Notes: generated by a model not told the origin, from the sequence alone. DNA of 64,000 nucleotides from Paenibacillus paridis (GCF_006345825.1 NZ_VCIX01000092.1:372001-436000); one strand, 5' to 3'; shown: positions 18,295 to 26,917, counted from the first letter of the stretch. A program made the numbers and translations.

Positions 18295-18333
18295 ACACAA
18301 GGCCGTTCCTCATTAAGAGGAGCGGCCTTGTGT
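18295..18333. terminator. Inverted repeat, possible terminator
   Basis: ACACAAGGCCGTTCCTC/GAGGAGCGGCCTTGTGT, 17 bp with one G-T pair and a 5-base loop, right after the GH43 gene. There is no long T-run, so it may mainly protect the transcript end. Confidence 0.6.
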
Positions 18334-18404
18334 CATTGGGCTGAATTAAAAAGGGATTATTTTCGACATGTTTGACTTTTGTTTGTTTTTTGTTTGATTA
18401 AAGC

Positions 18405-18436
18405 TTGAAACGAAAGGAGTATTGTCATTATAATGA
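18405..18436 (+). promoter_or_regulatory. Promoter of DeoR regulator with palindrome over the -10
   Basis: TTGAAA (18405-18410), 18 bp, TATAAT (18429-18434). The -10 lies inside the perfect 12-bp palindrome TCATTATAATGA (18425-18436), a natural place for autorepression. Upstream, GTTTG occurs three times in a T-rich run (18370-18397). Confidence 0.65.
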
Positions 18437-18488
18437 TAATAATAACTAAGCACTGTTCTGGATATCGTGCAGGAACTGGAGGCCGACT

Positions 18489-19244
18489 ATGTCGACCGGA
18501 TTAAATGATCGCCAAAAACAGATTATTAATTTATTGCGTAAAGACGGAGAAGTGAAGATTGCTGAATTAAAGGATTTTTTCTCTGTTACGGATATGACGT
18601 TAAGAAGAGATCTAGAGAAACTCGAACAAACCGGCTTATTGAAGCGCACTTACGGTGGAGCCATATTGTCCTCCAAGGAAGTTGCTCTTCCTGAACGTTC
18701 GATTGTGAATATGGACGAAAAAGAACAGATCGGGCAAGCAGCTGCCCGGCTAATTGCACCGGGAGAATCCGTATTTATTGACAGCGGCTCAACCACACTG
18801 CAAATCATACGTTATCTTCCCGTTCAGGCCCCCATTACTGTGGTTACCAATGCTATTCATGTGGCAGCTGAACTCGCTGAAAAGAATATTTCAACCGTAG
18901 TCATTGGAGGTGTATTGGTTAATACGACAAACGCTATGGCAGGTACAGCAGCGATTGAAGCAATCTCCAAGCTGGCTTTCGATAAAGTATTCCTAGGTAC
19001 GACAGGCTTGAGTCTTCTGCATGGGTTTAGTAATTCGAATATGCTTGAGGCCGAAATCAAACGGATATCCATTCTGAGGGCAAAAGAATCGTATATCGTT
19101 ATGGATCATACCAAATTTGGTCAGAGCGCATTGTTTTCCTATTCAGCCCTGGAGGACATTACTGCCATTATTACGGATCAGAAACCAGATGAGAAGTGGG
19201 AGAACGCGTTAGAAGGCGCGGAAACCAGAGTGATTATTCCATGA
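18489..19244 (+). CDS. DeoR-family transcriptional repressor
   Basis: A 251-residue DeoR regulator: winged helix-turn-helix at residues 6-60 (RQKQIINLLRK, DMTLRRDLEKLEQTGLLKRTYGG, the DeoR signature) and a C-terminal sugar-phosphate sensing domain with DSGSTTLQI. Such regulators are released from DNA by a phosphorylated sugar of the pathway they control. It lies beside, and converges on, the kinase gene of a sugar cluster (19538-24643) and probably represses it through the paired sites at 21060-21148 (inference). ATG 18489 follows CTGGAGG by about 6 bp. Confidence 0.93.
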   Translation: MSTGLNDRQKQIINLLRKDGEVKIAELKDFFSVTDMTLRRDLEKLEQTGLLKRTYGGAILSSKEVALPERSIVNMDEKEQIGQAAARLIAPGESVFIDSGSTTLQIIRYLPVQAPITVVTNAIHVAAELAEKNISTVVIGGVLVNTTNAMAGTAAIEAISKLAFDKVFLGTTGLSLLHGFSNSNMLEAEIKRISILRAKESYIVMDHTKFGQSALFSYSALEDITAIITDQKPDEKWENALEGAETRVIIP

Positions 19245-19266
19245 CATGGATGAACCGGACTGAAAT

Positions 19267-19305
19267 AAGCTGGTGCTTGTAGATAATCCTCGTCAGCTTG
19301 TTTTT
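19267..19305 (+). terminator. Terminator of DeoR gene
   Basis: Imperfect 9-bp stem AAGCTGGTG/CGTCAGCTT followed by GTTTTTATA, 22 bp after the stop codon of the DeoR gene. Confidence 0.65.
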
Positions 19306-19439
19306 ATATTTATCATGCTCAAGCTGACCGATCTTCTATGGTTGCTCGATCAAATACCGCGTACATCCCCAACCTCTTCGACTCCGCAAGCATGATCCAT
19401 TATTTTTCCTACGCCCTTCCCACTAAACCATAAGAAAGT

Positions 19440-19496
19440 GCCCCCTATCCTTCATCGAATTTAGCCGCTATTGCTTTCGATAAAGGATGAGGGGGC
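19440..19496. terminator. Bidirectional terminator between convergent DeoR and kinase genes
   Basis: About 20-bp stem GCCCCCT-ATCCTTCATCGAA/TTCGATAAAGGATGAGGGGGC around a 16-base loop. TTTGT follows on the + strand and ACTTTCTT on the - strand. It would stop the kinase transcript. The rest of 19245-19537 holds no gene that I can see. Confidence 0.65.
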
Positions 19497-19537
19497 TTTG
19501 TATGATGCAGCTTTATAGATCTGATGTAAATTTTCAA

Positions 19538-21034
19538 TCAATATATGGAAGCAATAGCGCTGGAGAGTGCCTTGTACTTCTCATAGCGTTCCGCATAGAG
19601 GGATTGATTTGGTTGATTCGGATAAAACATACGTACGGGCTTGACTAGGACATGGACGGCTTCTTCATAAGAGCGGTACACGCCGGACGCGCAGCCCGCT
19701 AAAATAATGTTGCCTAATGTTCCAGCTTCGCCAACGTCTAATTTTTCGATAGGGCAATTCATAATATCAGCTTTGATCTGAAGCCATAGATCAGATTTGG
19801 CACCGCCACCGACCGCCCGCAGGGAACGTATCGGTATACCTGCTTCTTCGAGGCACTCTAGGTTGTAGCGCATCTCATAAGTCACTCCTTCCATAAGCGC
19901 GCGATACAGATGGGTGGAATCGGTATCAAACGTGAGGCCATGGATCGTTCCTTTTGCTTCGGGATTCATATAAGGCGTACCAGAACCTGCAAAATGCGGA
20001 ATAACGAGTAAATCGGAAGGCTCGGACGCAGCGCTTGAACTCAAGTAATCATATACGGAAATGCCTAATTTGCGAGCTTCAGCTTCAGCGGTTTGTCCAA
20101 ACTTATCTCGATACCAGCGAAGGAGCGACCCGCCCGTGAAGTTAAACGCATACGTCAAGTAAAGCCCTTCGATAACGTGAGGAGCACAATTGAATTGATG
20201 CTCCAGCATCTTTGGCCCTAAGATCGGGGAGCGATAAGCAGGTGTAATGCATTCGACTGTTCCGATGCCGTCCACGGCTTGGTTGTCTGAGAGTATGCCT
20301 GCTCCGAGAGCGGCACAAGCCTGATCATGACCGCCAGCAATGACGAGCGTAGTGGACTGAATGCCAAGAGCTTGCCAAATGTCGCGGCGTACTTCGCCAA
20401 TCGGTTGTCCGGATGGAATGAGATCTGGAAACTTCTCCATCTCAATCTCCGCAGCTTCGAACATAATGGAATCCCAGGCTTTACTTGAGATATTCAAGGC
20501 CATGGTGCGAGAAGCAAGGGTGTAATCGGTTACACAAATCCCCGTTAGCACAAATGCAATGTAATCTCCGAACATCATAAACTTCCATACCCGATCATAA
20601 AGCTCCGGTTGGTTTTGCTTGATCCACATGACTTTAGGCAGGGAAAACATAGGGTGTAACGGCACTCCGGTAATTTCCATCGTCCGTTTCTTGCCTATTC
20701 TCTGCTCTAAGATCACGGCTTGTTCCAAGCCTCGTGGATCCATATACAAGATGGCATTGCCTAGCACATTGCCTTCTTGGTCTACCGGAACGACGCTCTC
20801 GCCCAGAGAGGAAATGCTGAGCGCACGAACGTTGACGCCTGGTACCGCCAATATAACGTCAGCGATCACTCGTCTTACCGATTCCCAAACGCGTTGCGGA
20901 TTCAATTCAAAAGCTCCTAGCTTCGGTTGTTCCAGCGGATACTCCATATAAGCTGATGAGAGAAGCGATCCTCCTTCATCAAAGAGTGAAGCTTTGCATC
21001 CTGTTGTTCCAACATCGAGTCCCATTAATGACAA
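19538..21034 (-). CDS. FGGY-family sugar kinase
   Basis: A 498-residue kinase of the xylulokinase-like FGGY branch, with N-terminal GLDVGTTGCKASLFDE (ATP-binding Asp) and C-terminal AVGGGAKSDLWLQIKADI and AGTLGNIILAG. It phosphorylates a ketose, but the position (1 or 5) cannot be read from sequence. It is not an AraB-type ribulokinase by its N-terminus. The track frame opens far upstream (21322); the real start is TTG 21034, since GGAGGG lies 7 bp upstream, whereas ATG 21025 would be 16 bp from it. It is divergent from the aldolase-epimerase-isomerase genes and shares operators with them. Its probable substrate is the ketose made by the isomerase at 23147. Confidence 0.87.
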   Translation of the reverse strand: MSLMGLDVGTTGCKASLFDEGGSLLSSAYMEYPLEQPKLGAFELNPQRVWESVRRVIADVILAVPGVNVRALSISSLGESVVPVDQEGNVLGNAILYMDPRGLEQAVILEQRIGKKRTMEITGVPLHPMFSLPKVMWIKQNQPELYDRVWKFMMFGDYIAFVLTGICVTDYTLASRTMALNISSKAWDSIMFEAAEIEMEKFPDLIPSGQPIGEVRRDIWQALGIQSTTLVIAGGHDQACAALGAGILSDNQAVDGIGTVECITPAYRSPILGPKMLEHQFNCAPHVIEGLYLTYAFNFTGGSLLRWYRDKFGQTAEAEARKLGISVYDYLSSSAASEPSDLLVIPHFAGSGTPYMNPEAKGTIHGLTFDTDSTHLYRALMEGVTYEMRYNLECLEEAGIPIRSLRAVGGGAKSDLWLQIKADIMNCPIEKLDVGEAGTLGNIILAGCASGVYRSYEEAVHVLVKPVRMFYPNQPNQSLYAERYEKYKALSSAIASIY

Positions 21035-21059
21035 CGTTGATCCCTCCAATTTCGAGTAT

Positions 21060-21148
21060 ATGTTCATTATAAACAATTTTATCTGTTTTGTAATTAAAAT
21101 GTTGATTTTATTTTCGTTTAAAACTATAATTATGTTCATACCGAACAT
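21060..21148. promoter_or_regulatory. Divergent promoters with paired ATGTTC/GAACAT operator-like sites
   Basis: Rightward: TTGATT (21102-21107), 17 bp, TATAAT (21125-21130), followed at 21132 by ATGTTC-N5-GAACAT, a perfect inverted repeat over the start of transcription. Leftward: TTACAA, 16 bp, TATAAT (complement of 21066-21071), followed by GAACAT, i.e. ATGTTC at 21060-21065 with a degenerate partner AAACAA. Both promoters thus carry the same half-site at the same place, suggesting one repressor. Confidence 0.7.
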
Positions 21149-21185
21149 TATTATGTGAGATGTGTGAATGGAAAGGGGAATCCAT

Positions 21186-22061
21186 ATGACTAGAGTTGCA
21201 ATGAAAGAAATGCTGCAAGATGCCTCGCGAAGAGGGTATGCCGTACCTTGTTTTAACGCTATCAACCTAGATATGATCCGCGGAATTATACAAGCGGCCG
21301 AAGAAGAGCAATCGCCTGTCATCCTGTGCCATGCGGAGATTCACTTTAAGTATACGCCATTAGAGATAATTGCTCCCATTATGGTAGAAGCGATGGAGCG
21401 GGCTACAGTACCTGTCAGCATTCTCTTGGATCATGGGAAAAGTTTCTCAGCTGTCACGAAAGCCATGCACCTCGGCTTCAACGCTATCATGTTCGATGGT
21501 TCCGAATATGAGTATGAGGAGAATGTCCTTCGAACATCGGAGGTGGTTAAAATGGCCAAAACGCTCGGCGTTTCCGTTGAAGGCGAACTGGGATACGTTA
21601 CGCGTCCCAAGAGCGGAGGAGCAGAAGGGGAGGATGATGACTCTATCATCGATGACACCTCCCTTTATACGGATCCGAAGCAAGCGCGAGAGTTTGTCGA
21701 GCGCACAGGCATCGACGCGCTTGCTGCCGCCTTCGGTACGGTACATGGCGTATATCTGAAGAAGCCTAAGCTTGATTTGAGCCGCTTGGAGCAAATTCGC
21801 AATTCTGCGGGAGTTCCGGTCGTCATGCATGGAGGATCTGGGCTTTCCGTTGAAGATTTTAATAACACGATTGAGAAAGGCGTCGCCAAGATCAATTACT
21901 ACACAGGGATGGCGCTCAAAGTGATGGATCAAGCGAAGACTAGGCTCGTTCGGGAAGAAGAAAGCACATTCTACCATGAATTTATGATGGATGCCATTCA
22001 GGATTTCAAGGAAGATGCCAGTCAAATCATGCGCACGTTCCGCAGCAATCATAAAGCGTAA
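21186..22061 (+). CDS. Class II (zinc) ketose-phosphate aldolase, FbaA/GatY type
   Basis: A 291-residue class II aldolase. Conserved residues: catalytic Asp82 and zinc His83 in LLDHGKSF, EGELG (Glu132/Glu134), zinc His187 in FGTVHGVY, zinc His215 in VVMHGGSG, and KINYYT for phosphate binding. Family members cleave ketose-1-phosphates or 1,6-bisphosphates to dihydroxyacetone phosphate and an aldehyde. A longer frame starts at 21168, but AAAGGGGAA lies 6 bp before ATG 21186. Next to an isomerase and a kinase it probably performs the cleavage step of this pathway: ketose-1-phosphate to DHAP plus glycolaldehyde for a pentose (inference). Confidence 0.9.
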   Translation: MTRVAMKEMLQDASRRGYAVPCFNAINLDMIRGIIQAAEEEQSPVILCHAEIHFKYTPLEIIAPIMVEAMERATVPVSILLDHGKSFSAVTKAMHLGFNAIMFDGSEYEYEENVLRTSEVVKMAKTLGVSVEGELGYVTRPKSGGAEGEDDDSIIDDTSLYTDPKQAREFVERTGIDALAAAFGTVHGVYLKKPKLDLSRLEQIRNSAGVPVVMHGGSGLSVEDFNNTIEKGVAKINYYTGMALKVMDQAKTRLVREEESTFYHEFMMDAIQDFKEDASQIMRTFRSNHKA

Positions 22062-22085
22062 TGATAGGAAAGGAGCAAGAAGAAG

Positions 22086-23135
22086 GTGAGGCTGTATGGA
22101 AAAGAGTGGACTCGTCGGGAGCTGGAGGCAAGAGTAGGGCGAATCGAACAAATCGGCGGCATTGAGCGATTCATAAGAAACGAGGGGCCTGAAGCTGGGT
22201 TAAATACAATTCGGATCCGAACCGGTTCTGGTTTATCCTACTATGTGACGCCAGACAAGGGAATGGATATCTCGCTTGCAGAGATGCATGGCGTTCCGGT
22301 CAGCTGGTCAGCTGGTAATGGTGAGCCTCATCCAGCCTATTACGATCAACGCGAGGCCGAATGGCTAAGAAGTGCATCCGGAGGTTTGCTGATGACCTGC
22401 GGACTGTCGCAGGTAGGGGCGCCGGGTAAAGATAGCGCAGGGGCATACGGCCTGCATGGGCGCATTCACCATACGCCGGGCCGCCAGATTTCCAGCTGGG
22501 CGGAATGGGAGGGCGATGAGTATGTAATGAAGCTCCGCGGTGTTATGGAGGAGACCTCCATTTTCGGAGAGCGTATACGCCTGACCAGAATGATTATGAG
22601 TCGTATGGGAGACAACCGGATTACCATTCAGGATACCATTGAGAATGCAGGATTCCTTCCGGTGCCCCATATGATGCTCTATCATTTTAACTTTGGATTT
22701 CCGCTTATGGCTGAAGACACGACGGTTACCCTACCTGAGGGAAATAGCTTTCCACGGGATCAAGACATGGATATAAGCAGAATGGGGGATTGGCAAGCGC
22801 CCGACCCCCAGCACAAGGAGCAAGTCTATTACCATGAGCCGAAGAAGGGAAGCGAGCTTATCCGTGCGCGTATTCACAGTCCTTCTTTCCCCGTGAACCA
22901 TGAATGTACCTCTTCCAAGGGGCTCATAGTTGAACTGGAATGGGACGCGGCGGTGCTTCCCAAGCTGGTGCAATGGCGCATGCCGGGTGCGGGTGAGCAT
23001 GTACTTGGGCTTGAGCCCTCCAATTGCTGGACGAAGGGCAGGTCCGCAGAACAAGAAAGCGGCTCGCTTCGAATAGTACAGCCTGGAGAATTTATTCAAT
23101 ATCGGCTTGATTTAAAATTTATAAATCATTTATAG
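22086..23135 (+). CDS. DUF4432 family protein, aldose-epimerase-like
   Basis: A 349-residue protein with the DUF4432 pattern: IRTGSGLSYYVTPDKGMDI near the N-terminus, GLHGRIHHTPGR in the middle (galactose-mutarotase-like His positions) and LGLEPSNCW near the C-terminus. The fold is a beta-sandwich like aldose 1-epimerases. Members sit in sugar-catabolism operons and are thought to equilibrate sugar anomers or epimers; no reaction is firmly known to me. The start is GTG 22086 (AAAGGAG about 10 bp upstream), 24 bp after the aldolase. It may supply the right anomer to the isomerase encoded next. Confidence 0.82.
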   Translation: MRLYGKEWTRRELEARVGRIEQIGGIERFIRNEGPEAGLNTIRIRTGSGLSYYVTPDKGMDISLAEMHGVPVSWSAGNGEPHPAYYDQREAEWLRSASGGLLMTCGLSQVGAPGKDSAGAYGLHGRIHHTPGRQISSWAEWEGDEYVMKLRGVMEETSIFGERIRLTRMIMSRMGDNRITIQDTIENAGFLPVPHMMLYHFNFGFPLMAEDTTVTLPEGNSFPRDQDMDISRMGDWQAPDPQHKEQVYYHEPKKGSELIRARIHSPSFPVNHECTSSKGLIVELEWDAAVLPKLVQWRMPGAGEHVLGLEPSNCWTKGRSAEQESGSLRIVQPGEFIQYRLDLKFINHL

Positions 23136-23146
23136 GAGGAATTTAC

Positions 23147-24643
23147 ATGCTGCAGGCAAAGCCTTACGTATTCTGGTTCATAACGGGAAGTCAGGGACTA
23201 TACGGTGATGACGTTCTATTAAAAGTAGAAGAAAATTCAAAGGTGATGGTCGACGCTCTAGACAAAGACCCTGTTATCCCGTATTCGATTCAATTCAAGA
23301 CGGTTGTCACTACCCCCGAAGCTATACGACGAGTGTGCTTGGAGGCCAATTCAGACGAGAGCTGTGCAGGAATCGTGACATGGATGCATACGTTCTCGCC
23401 AGCGAAGATGTGGATCTCGGGGCTAACGCAATTACGCAAGCCGCTGCTTCACCTCCATACGCAATTTAATGTCGATATTCCTTGGGACAGCATCGACATG
23501 GACTTCATGAACCTTAATCAAGCCGCACATGGCGATCGCGAATTCGGATTTATAGGTGCACGGCTCGGCATTGCCCGCAAAATCATCGCAGGACATTGGC
23601 AAGAGGTGAAGGTACGTGAAAGAATTAGCTCTTGGATGAGAACATCAGCTGCGTATACGGAGAGCCAGACAATGAAGATCGCACGGTTCGGAGATAACAT
23701 GCGTTATGTTGCTGTAACTGAAGGGGATAAGGTCGAAGGGCAAATTCGGTTCGGGTGGTCCGTTAACGGTTATCCTGCTGGCGATTTGGCCGAACGTGTG
23801 AACGATGTGTCGAATGCTCAAGTGAAGGAATTAATGGCGGAGTACCAGGAGCTGTATGACTTTACGGAAGGCGGGCGACTCGAAGGTTCGGTGCGGGAGG
23901 CCATTGGGGAGCAGGCCCGGATTGAGATTGGTTTGAAAGCCTTTCTACAAGAAGGCGGCTACAGTGCGTTTGTTACAAGCTTTCAGGATTTGCACGGGTT
24001 GAAGCAGTTGCCTGGACTGGCCGCTCAACGCCTAATGGCTGCGGGATACGGTTTCGGCGGGGAAGGTGACTGGAAGACAGCTGCATTAGTCCGGATGATG
24101 AAGATTATGGCCGAGAACAAAGGCACTTCATTTATGGAGGATTACACCTACCATATGCAAGCAGGTAATCAAATGGTGCTCGGAGCCCATATGCTGGAGA
24201 TTTGTCCAACACTCGCAGCAAATAAGCCGAAAATTGAAGTCCATCCCTTGTTCGTTGGCGGTAAGGGGGATCCGGCTCGGCTCATTTTTAACGGGGCTAG
24301 CGGTAAAGGAATTAATGCAACAGTCGTCGATCTGGGGGACCGCTTCCGCTTGATCGTTAATGAAGTGACCGCAGTTGAGAATGAAAAGGAAATGCCGAAC
24401 TTGCCGGTAGCAAGTATCATGTGGAAGCCCGAACCTTCTCTCACGGACGCAGCTGAAGCATGGATTCTCGCCGGTGGTGCCCATCATTTCGGATTCTCCT
24501 TCCATGTAAGCAGCGAACAAATGAAGGATTGGGCTCGAATGGCAGGTGTTGAATGCATTACCATTAATTCCTCTACCACCATGGCTTCACTTGAGAATGA
24601 GATACGCTGGAATGATTTATATTACCGGTTAAACCATAAATAA
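23147..24643 (+). CDS. araA: L-arabinose isomerase family protein
   Basis: A 498-residue AraA homologue, full length. Metal ligands are in place: Glu306 (GEGDWK), Glu331 (SFMEDYTYH), His348 (LGAHMLE) and His447 (GGAHHFGF); WLHTFSPAKMWI-like and HTQFN segments are kept as WMHTFSPAKMWI and LHTQFN. It converts L-arabinose to L-ribulose (also D-galactose to D-tagatose in many homologues) in the cytoplasm. Two positions differ from the E. coli enzyme: GSQGLYG (Gly17, usually His) and HHFGFS (usually HHTxFS), which may shift the substrate. The AGGAGG site is 7 bp before the ATG. No araB or araD lies in the window; the kinase and aldolase beside it seem to do those steps. Confidence 0.88.
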   Translation: MLQAKPYVFWFITGSQGLYGDDVLLKVEENSKVMVDALDKDPVIPYSIQFKTVVTTPEAIRRVCLEANSDESCAGIVTWMHTFSPAKMWISGLTQLRKPLLHLHTQFNVDIPWDSIDMDFMNLNQAAHGDREFGFIGARLGIARKIIAGHWQEVKVRERISSWMRTSAAYTESQTMKIARFGDNMRYVAVTEGDKVEGQIRFGWSVNGYPAGDLAERVNDVSNAQVKELMAEYQELYDFTEGGRLEGSVREAIGEQARIEIGLKAFLQEGGYSAFVTSFQDLHGLKQLPGLAAQRLMAAGYGFGGEGDWKTAALVRMMKIMAENKGTSFMEDYTYHMQAGNQMVLGAHMLEICPTLAANKPKIEVHPLFVGGKGDPARLIFNGASGKGINATVVDLGDRFRLIVNEVTAVENEKEMPNLPVASIMWKPEPSLTDAAEAWILAGGAHHFGFSFHVSSEQMKDWARMAGVECITINSSTTMASLENEIRWNDLYYRLNHK

Positions 24644-24653
24644 AAAACCTCTT

Positions 24654-24733
24654 AGGACGAGAATTAAAAACGTAGATTAGGCCATTGCATTTCAAGCCTA
24701 ATGTATGTTTCTCGTCCTTTTTGCTTGGGTAGG
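24654..24733 (+). terminator. Branched rho-independent terminator after araA
   Basis: Outer stem AGGACGAGAA/TTCTCGTCCT (24654-24663 with 24719-24728), an inner stem ATTAGGC/GCCTAAT (24676-24712), and a TTTTT tail. Confidence 0.85.
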
Positions 24734-24789
24734 TTATGAATTTGAAGCTGAAACGTGAAAGTAGGTTTCTGGCAATCGGGTACCATTTC

Positions 24790-24818
24790 TTGCTGACCCG
24801 CGTAAACTTGCTTATACT
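24790..24818 (+). promoter_or_regulatory. Sigma-A type promoter of the OmpR two-component genes
   Basis: TTGCTG (24790-24795), 17 bp, TATACT (24813-24818), 48 bp before the start codon of the response regulator. Confidence 0.7.
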
Positions 24819-24865
24819 AAAGGGTACACTGGATTATGGGATACCGAACAGAAAAGAGGGAATGA

Positions 24866-25540
24866 ATGCCTACGATATTGGTTGCTGATGACGATGAAAA
24901 CATTCGCGAACTCGTCTGTTTGTTTTTGAAAAACGATGGCTTTGAAACGGTTGAGGCGGTTGATGGCAAGCAAGCGCTGGCTGTCTATGCAGCAAAGCCT
25001 GTTGATCTTGTCGTATTGGATATTATGATGCCGATCATGGATGGTTGGACGTTGTGCAAGGAGCTCAGACGCGCCAACCCGGATCTTCCGCTGCTTATGC
25101 TGACGGCTAGAGGCGAGACTTGGGAGAAAGTAAAGGGCTTCGAGCTTGGAACAGACGACTATTTAACTAAACCATTTGATCCATTGGAGCTGACCGCCCG
25201 TATCAGGGCATTGCTGAAACGATATCGGATTGGTACAACGCAAACCATTCAGTTCGGCAACATCGTGCTGGATCGGCAAACCTATAAGGTAATGGTTGGG
25301 AAGGAATCGCTCACATTACCGCTCAAGGAATTTGAATTATTGTATAAGCTCGCCGGGACACCGGGACAGGTCTATACGCGTGAGCAACTGATCGATCAAA
25401 TTTGGGGGATCGATTATGCCGGAGATGATCGAACGATAGATGTACATATTAAGCGCCTGCGCGAACGGTTCGCAAGTACATCCGATTTTCGTATTGAGAC
25501 GGTACGGGGGCTTGGGTACAGGCTTGAGGCACACGAATGA
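24866..25540 (+). CDS. OmpR/PhoB-family response regulator
   Basis: A 224-residue regulator: receiver with acidic pocket VADDDEN, phospho-acceptor Asp52 in VVLDIMMP, and Lys in YLTKPF; C-terminal winged helix (about 130-222) with LPLKEFELLYKL, DRTIDVHIKRLRERF and ETVRGLGYRLE. It overlaps the sensor kinase by 4 bp (ATGA), so they are coupled. It probably binds the GTTCATA direct repeats at 26977-26994 ahead of the alpha/beta hydrolase gene (inference from the typical 11-bp spacing). ATG follows AGAGGGA by about 5 bp. Confidence 0.95.
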   Translation: MPTILVADDDENIRELVCLFLKNDGFETVEAVDGKQALAVYAAKPVDLVVLDIMMPIMDGWTLCKELRRANPDLPLLMLTARGETWEKVKGFELGTDDYLTKPFDPLELTARIRALLKRYRIGTTQTIQFGNIVLDRQTYKVMVGKESLTLPLKEFELLYKLAGTPGQVYTREQLIDQIWGIDYAGDDRTIDVHIKRLRERFASTSDFRIETVRGLGYRLEAHE

Positions 25541-26904
25541 TCAAATCCTTATATATACGTGTCATAGTTACTTTTCTAACCGCAGTCTTAGCGGGGATCA
25601 TCATTGCTTTTACGATTACTTTTTTGATTTATCAAGAAAGGCTGAACGAAAATTTACAAACAACCTTGCTTCATTATGGCCAGGATATCGCTCGAATTTA
25701 CGAGACGGTATCGTTACAAGAAGCTGATTTAATCGTAAGCGGCATGAATCAGGTCAACTCCTACAACATTCGAATCTATGATGAAACGGGACAGATCCAA
25801 TATTTCGGAGCGCTTCAAGGGCAAAAGCCTACTATCCTGTCAATGGCCGATGTGAAAAAAGTAATGGCTGGCGAAGTTATTCAAGTCGATCCAAGCATTA
25901 CTTCCCAAAGTCTCTTAGGTTTGCCGATGAAAACGGAATCGGGAACGAAAGCATTGTTTATTGAGTCGCTTACTTCCCCGAAAACAAACTTTACAATCAA
26001 ATGGCTACATACCTTTTTTATATATTTTCTCTCGATTGGGAGCTTATTGATTTTGGTTGCTTCCCTATTTCTGGTAAGACCAATCAAAAAACTGACAGAA
26101 GCAACTAGGCGAATAGCTAGTGGAGACTTTAACATCAAGCTGAATATTAAGCAAACAGGCGAACTGGGCACGCTGGCTCAAAGCTTCGAGCAAATGATGG
26201 TTGATCTTCGGCAGCTTGAACAGATGCGCAGAGATTTTGTATCCAATGTGTCCCATGAGGTTCAGTCGCCGCTGACTTCAATATCAGGATATGCTATGGC
26301 TCTCAAGCAAGTAAACATTCCGGATAAAGAGCGTAGCCGTTATCTGGATATTATCATTTCCGAAGCTACGCGAATGTCTAAAATGAGCGATAGCTTGCTA
26401 AAGCTAAGCCTGCTTGAGTCACAATCGCAGCAAATGCAGCTGACGTCATTCAGGCTAGATGAACAGATAAGACGAGTCATCGTCGCTATTCAGCCGCAAT
26501 GGTCCGCTCGCAATATCCAGTTTGAACTCAATCTGAAGGCAGCAATGCTCATTGGGGATTATGATCAGCTTAATCAGGTTTGGACGAACATACTCGGCAA
26601 CAGCATTAAATTTTCCGAGGATGGCGGCAGGATTTCGGTAAGCATGAAGCAAGATATCAAATACTTAACCGTTCGAATAACCGACTCCGGCATCGGCATT
26701 TCCTTAGAGGACCAGAAGCATATCTTCGAGCGTTTTTTTAAGGCGGATCGCTCCCATAGCCGTAAATATGACGGCAGCGGCATGGGACTTGCCATTGTTA
26801 AACAAATCGTATCGCTTCATCAAGGCGATATCCGTGTGGAAAGTGAACCGGGCATGGGGACGACCTTCATCGTTACCTTGCCTACTACAATGGCTACCGA
26901 TTAA
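25537..26904 (+). CDS. Sensor histidine kinase, EnvZ/PhoR class
   Basis: A 455-residue membrane kinase: TM1 about residues 8-30, a ~110-residue outside sensor, TM2 about 150-172, HAMP (about 173-230), HisKA with phospho-acceptor His240 in NVSHEVQSPLTSI, and HATPase boxes FSNIL-like WTNILGNSIKFSE, DSGIGIS and GSGMGLAIVK. It phosphorylates the regulator encoded just upstream. The H-box reads SHEVQSPL rather than the common SHELKTPL/SHEFRTPL. The signal is unknown; the hydrolase downstream may be its main target. Confidence 0.95.
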   Translation: MIKSLYIRVIVTFLTAVLAGIIIAFTITFLIYQERLNENLQTTLLHYGQDIARIYETVSLQEADLIVSGMNQVNSYNIRIYDETGQIQYFGALQGQKPTILSMADVKKVMAGEVIQVDPSITSQSLLGLPMKTESGTKALFIESLTSPKTNFTIKWLHTFFIYFLSIGSLLILVASLFLVRPIKKLTEATRRIASGDFNIKLNIKQTGELGTLAQSFEQMMVDLRQLEQMRRDFVSNVSHEVQSPLTSISGYAMALKQVNIPDKERSRYLDIIISEATRMSKMSDSLLKLSLLESQSQQMQLTSFRLDEQIRRVIVAIQPQWSARNIQFELNLKAAMLIGDYDQLNQVWTNILGNSIKFSEDGGRISVSMKQDIKYLTVRITDSGIGISLEDQKHIFERFFKADRSHSRKYDGSGMGLAIVKQIVSLHQGDIRVESEPGMGTTFIVTLPTTMATD

Positions 26905-26917
26905 ATCCCCTTTTTTC

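Noticed and set aside
21447..22151. 234-residue reading frame on the - strand inside the aldolase gene
   Set aside because: It is the antisense shadow of a well-conserved enzyme, has no family features and no ribosome site.
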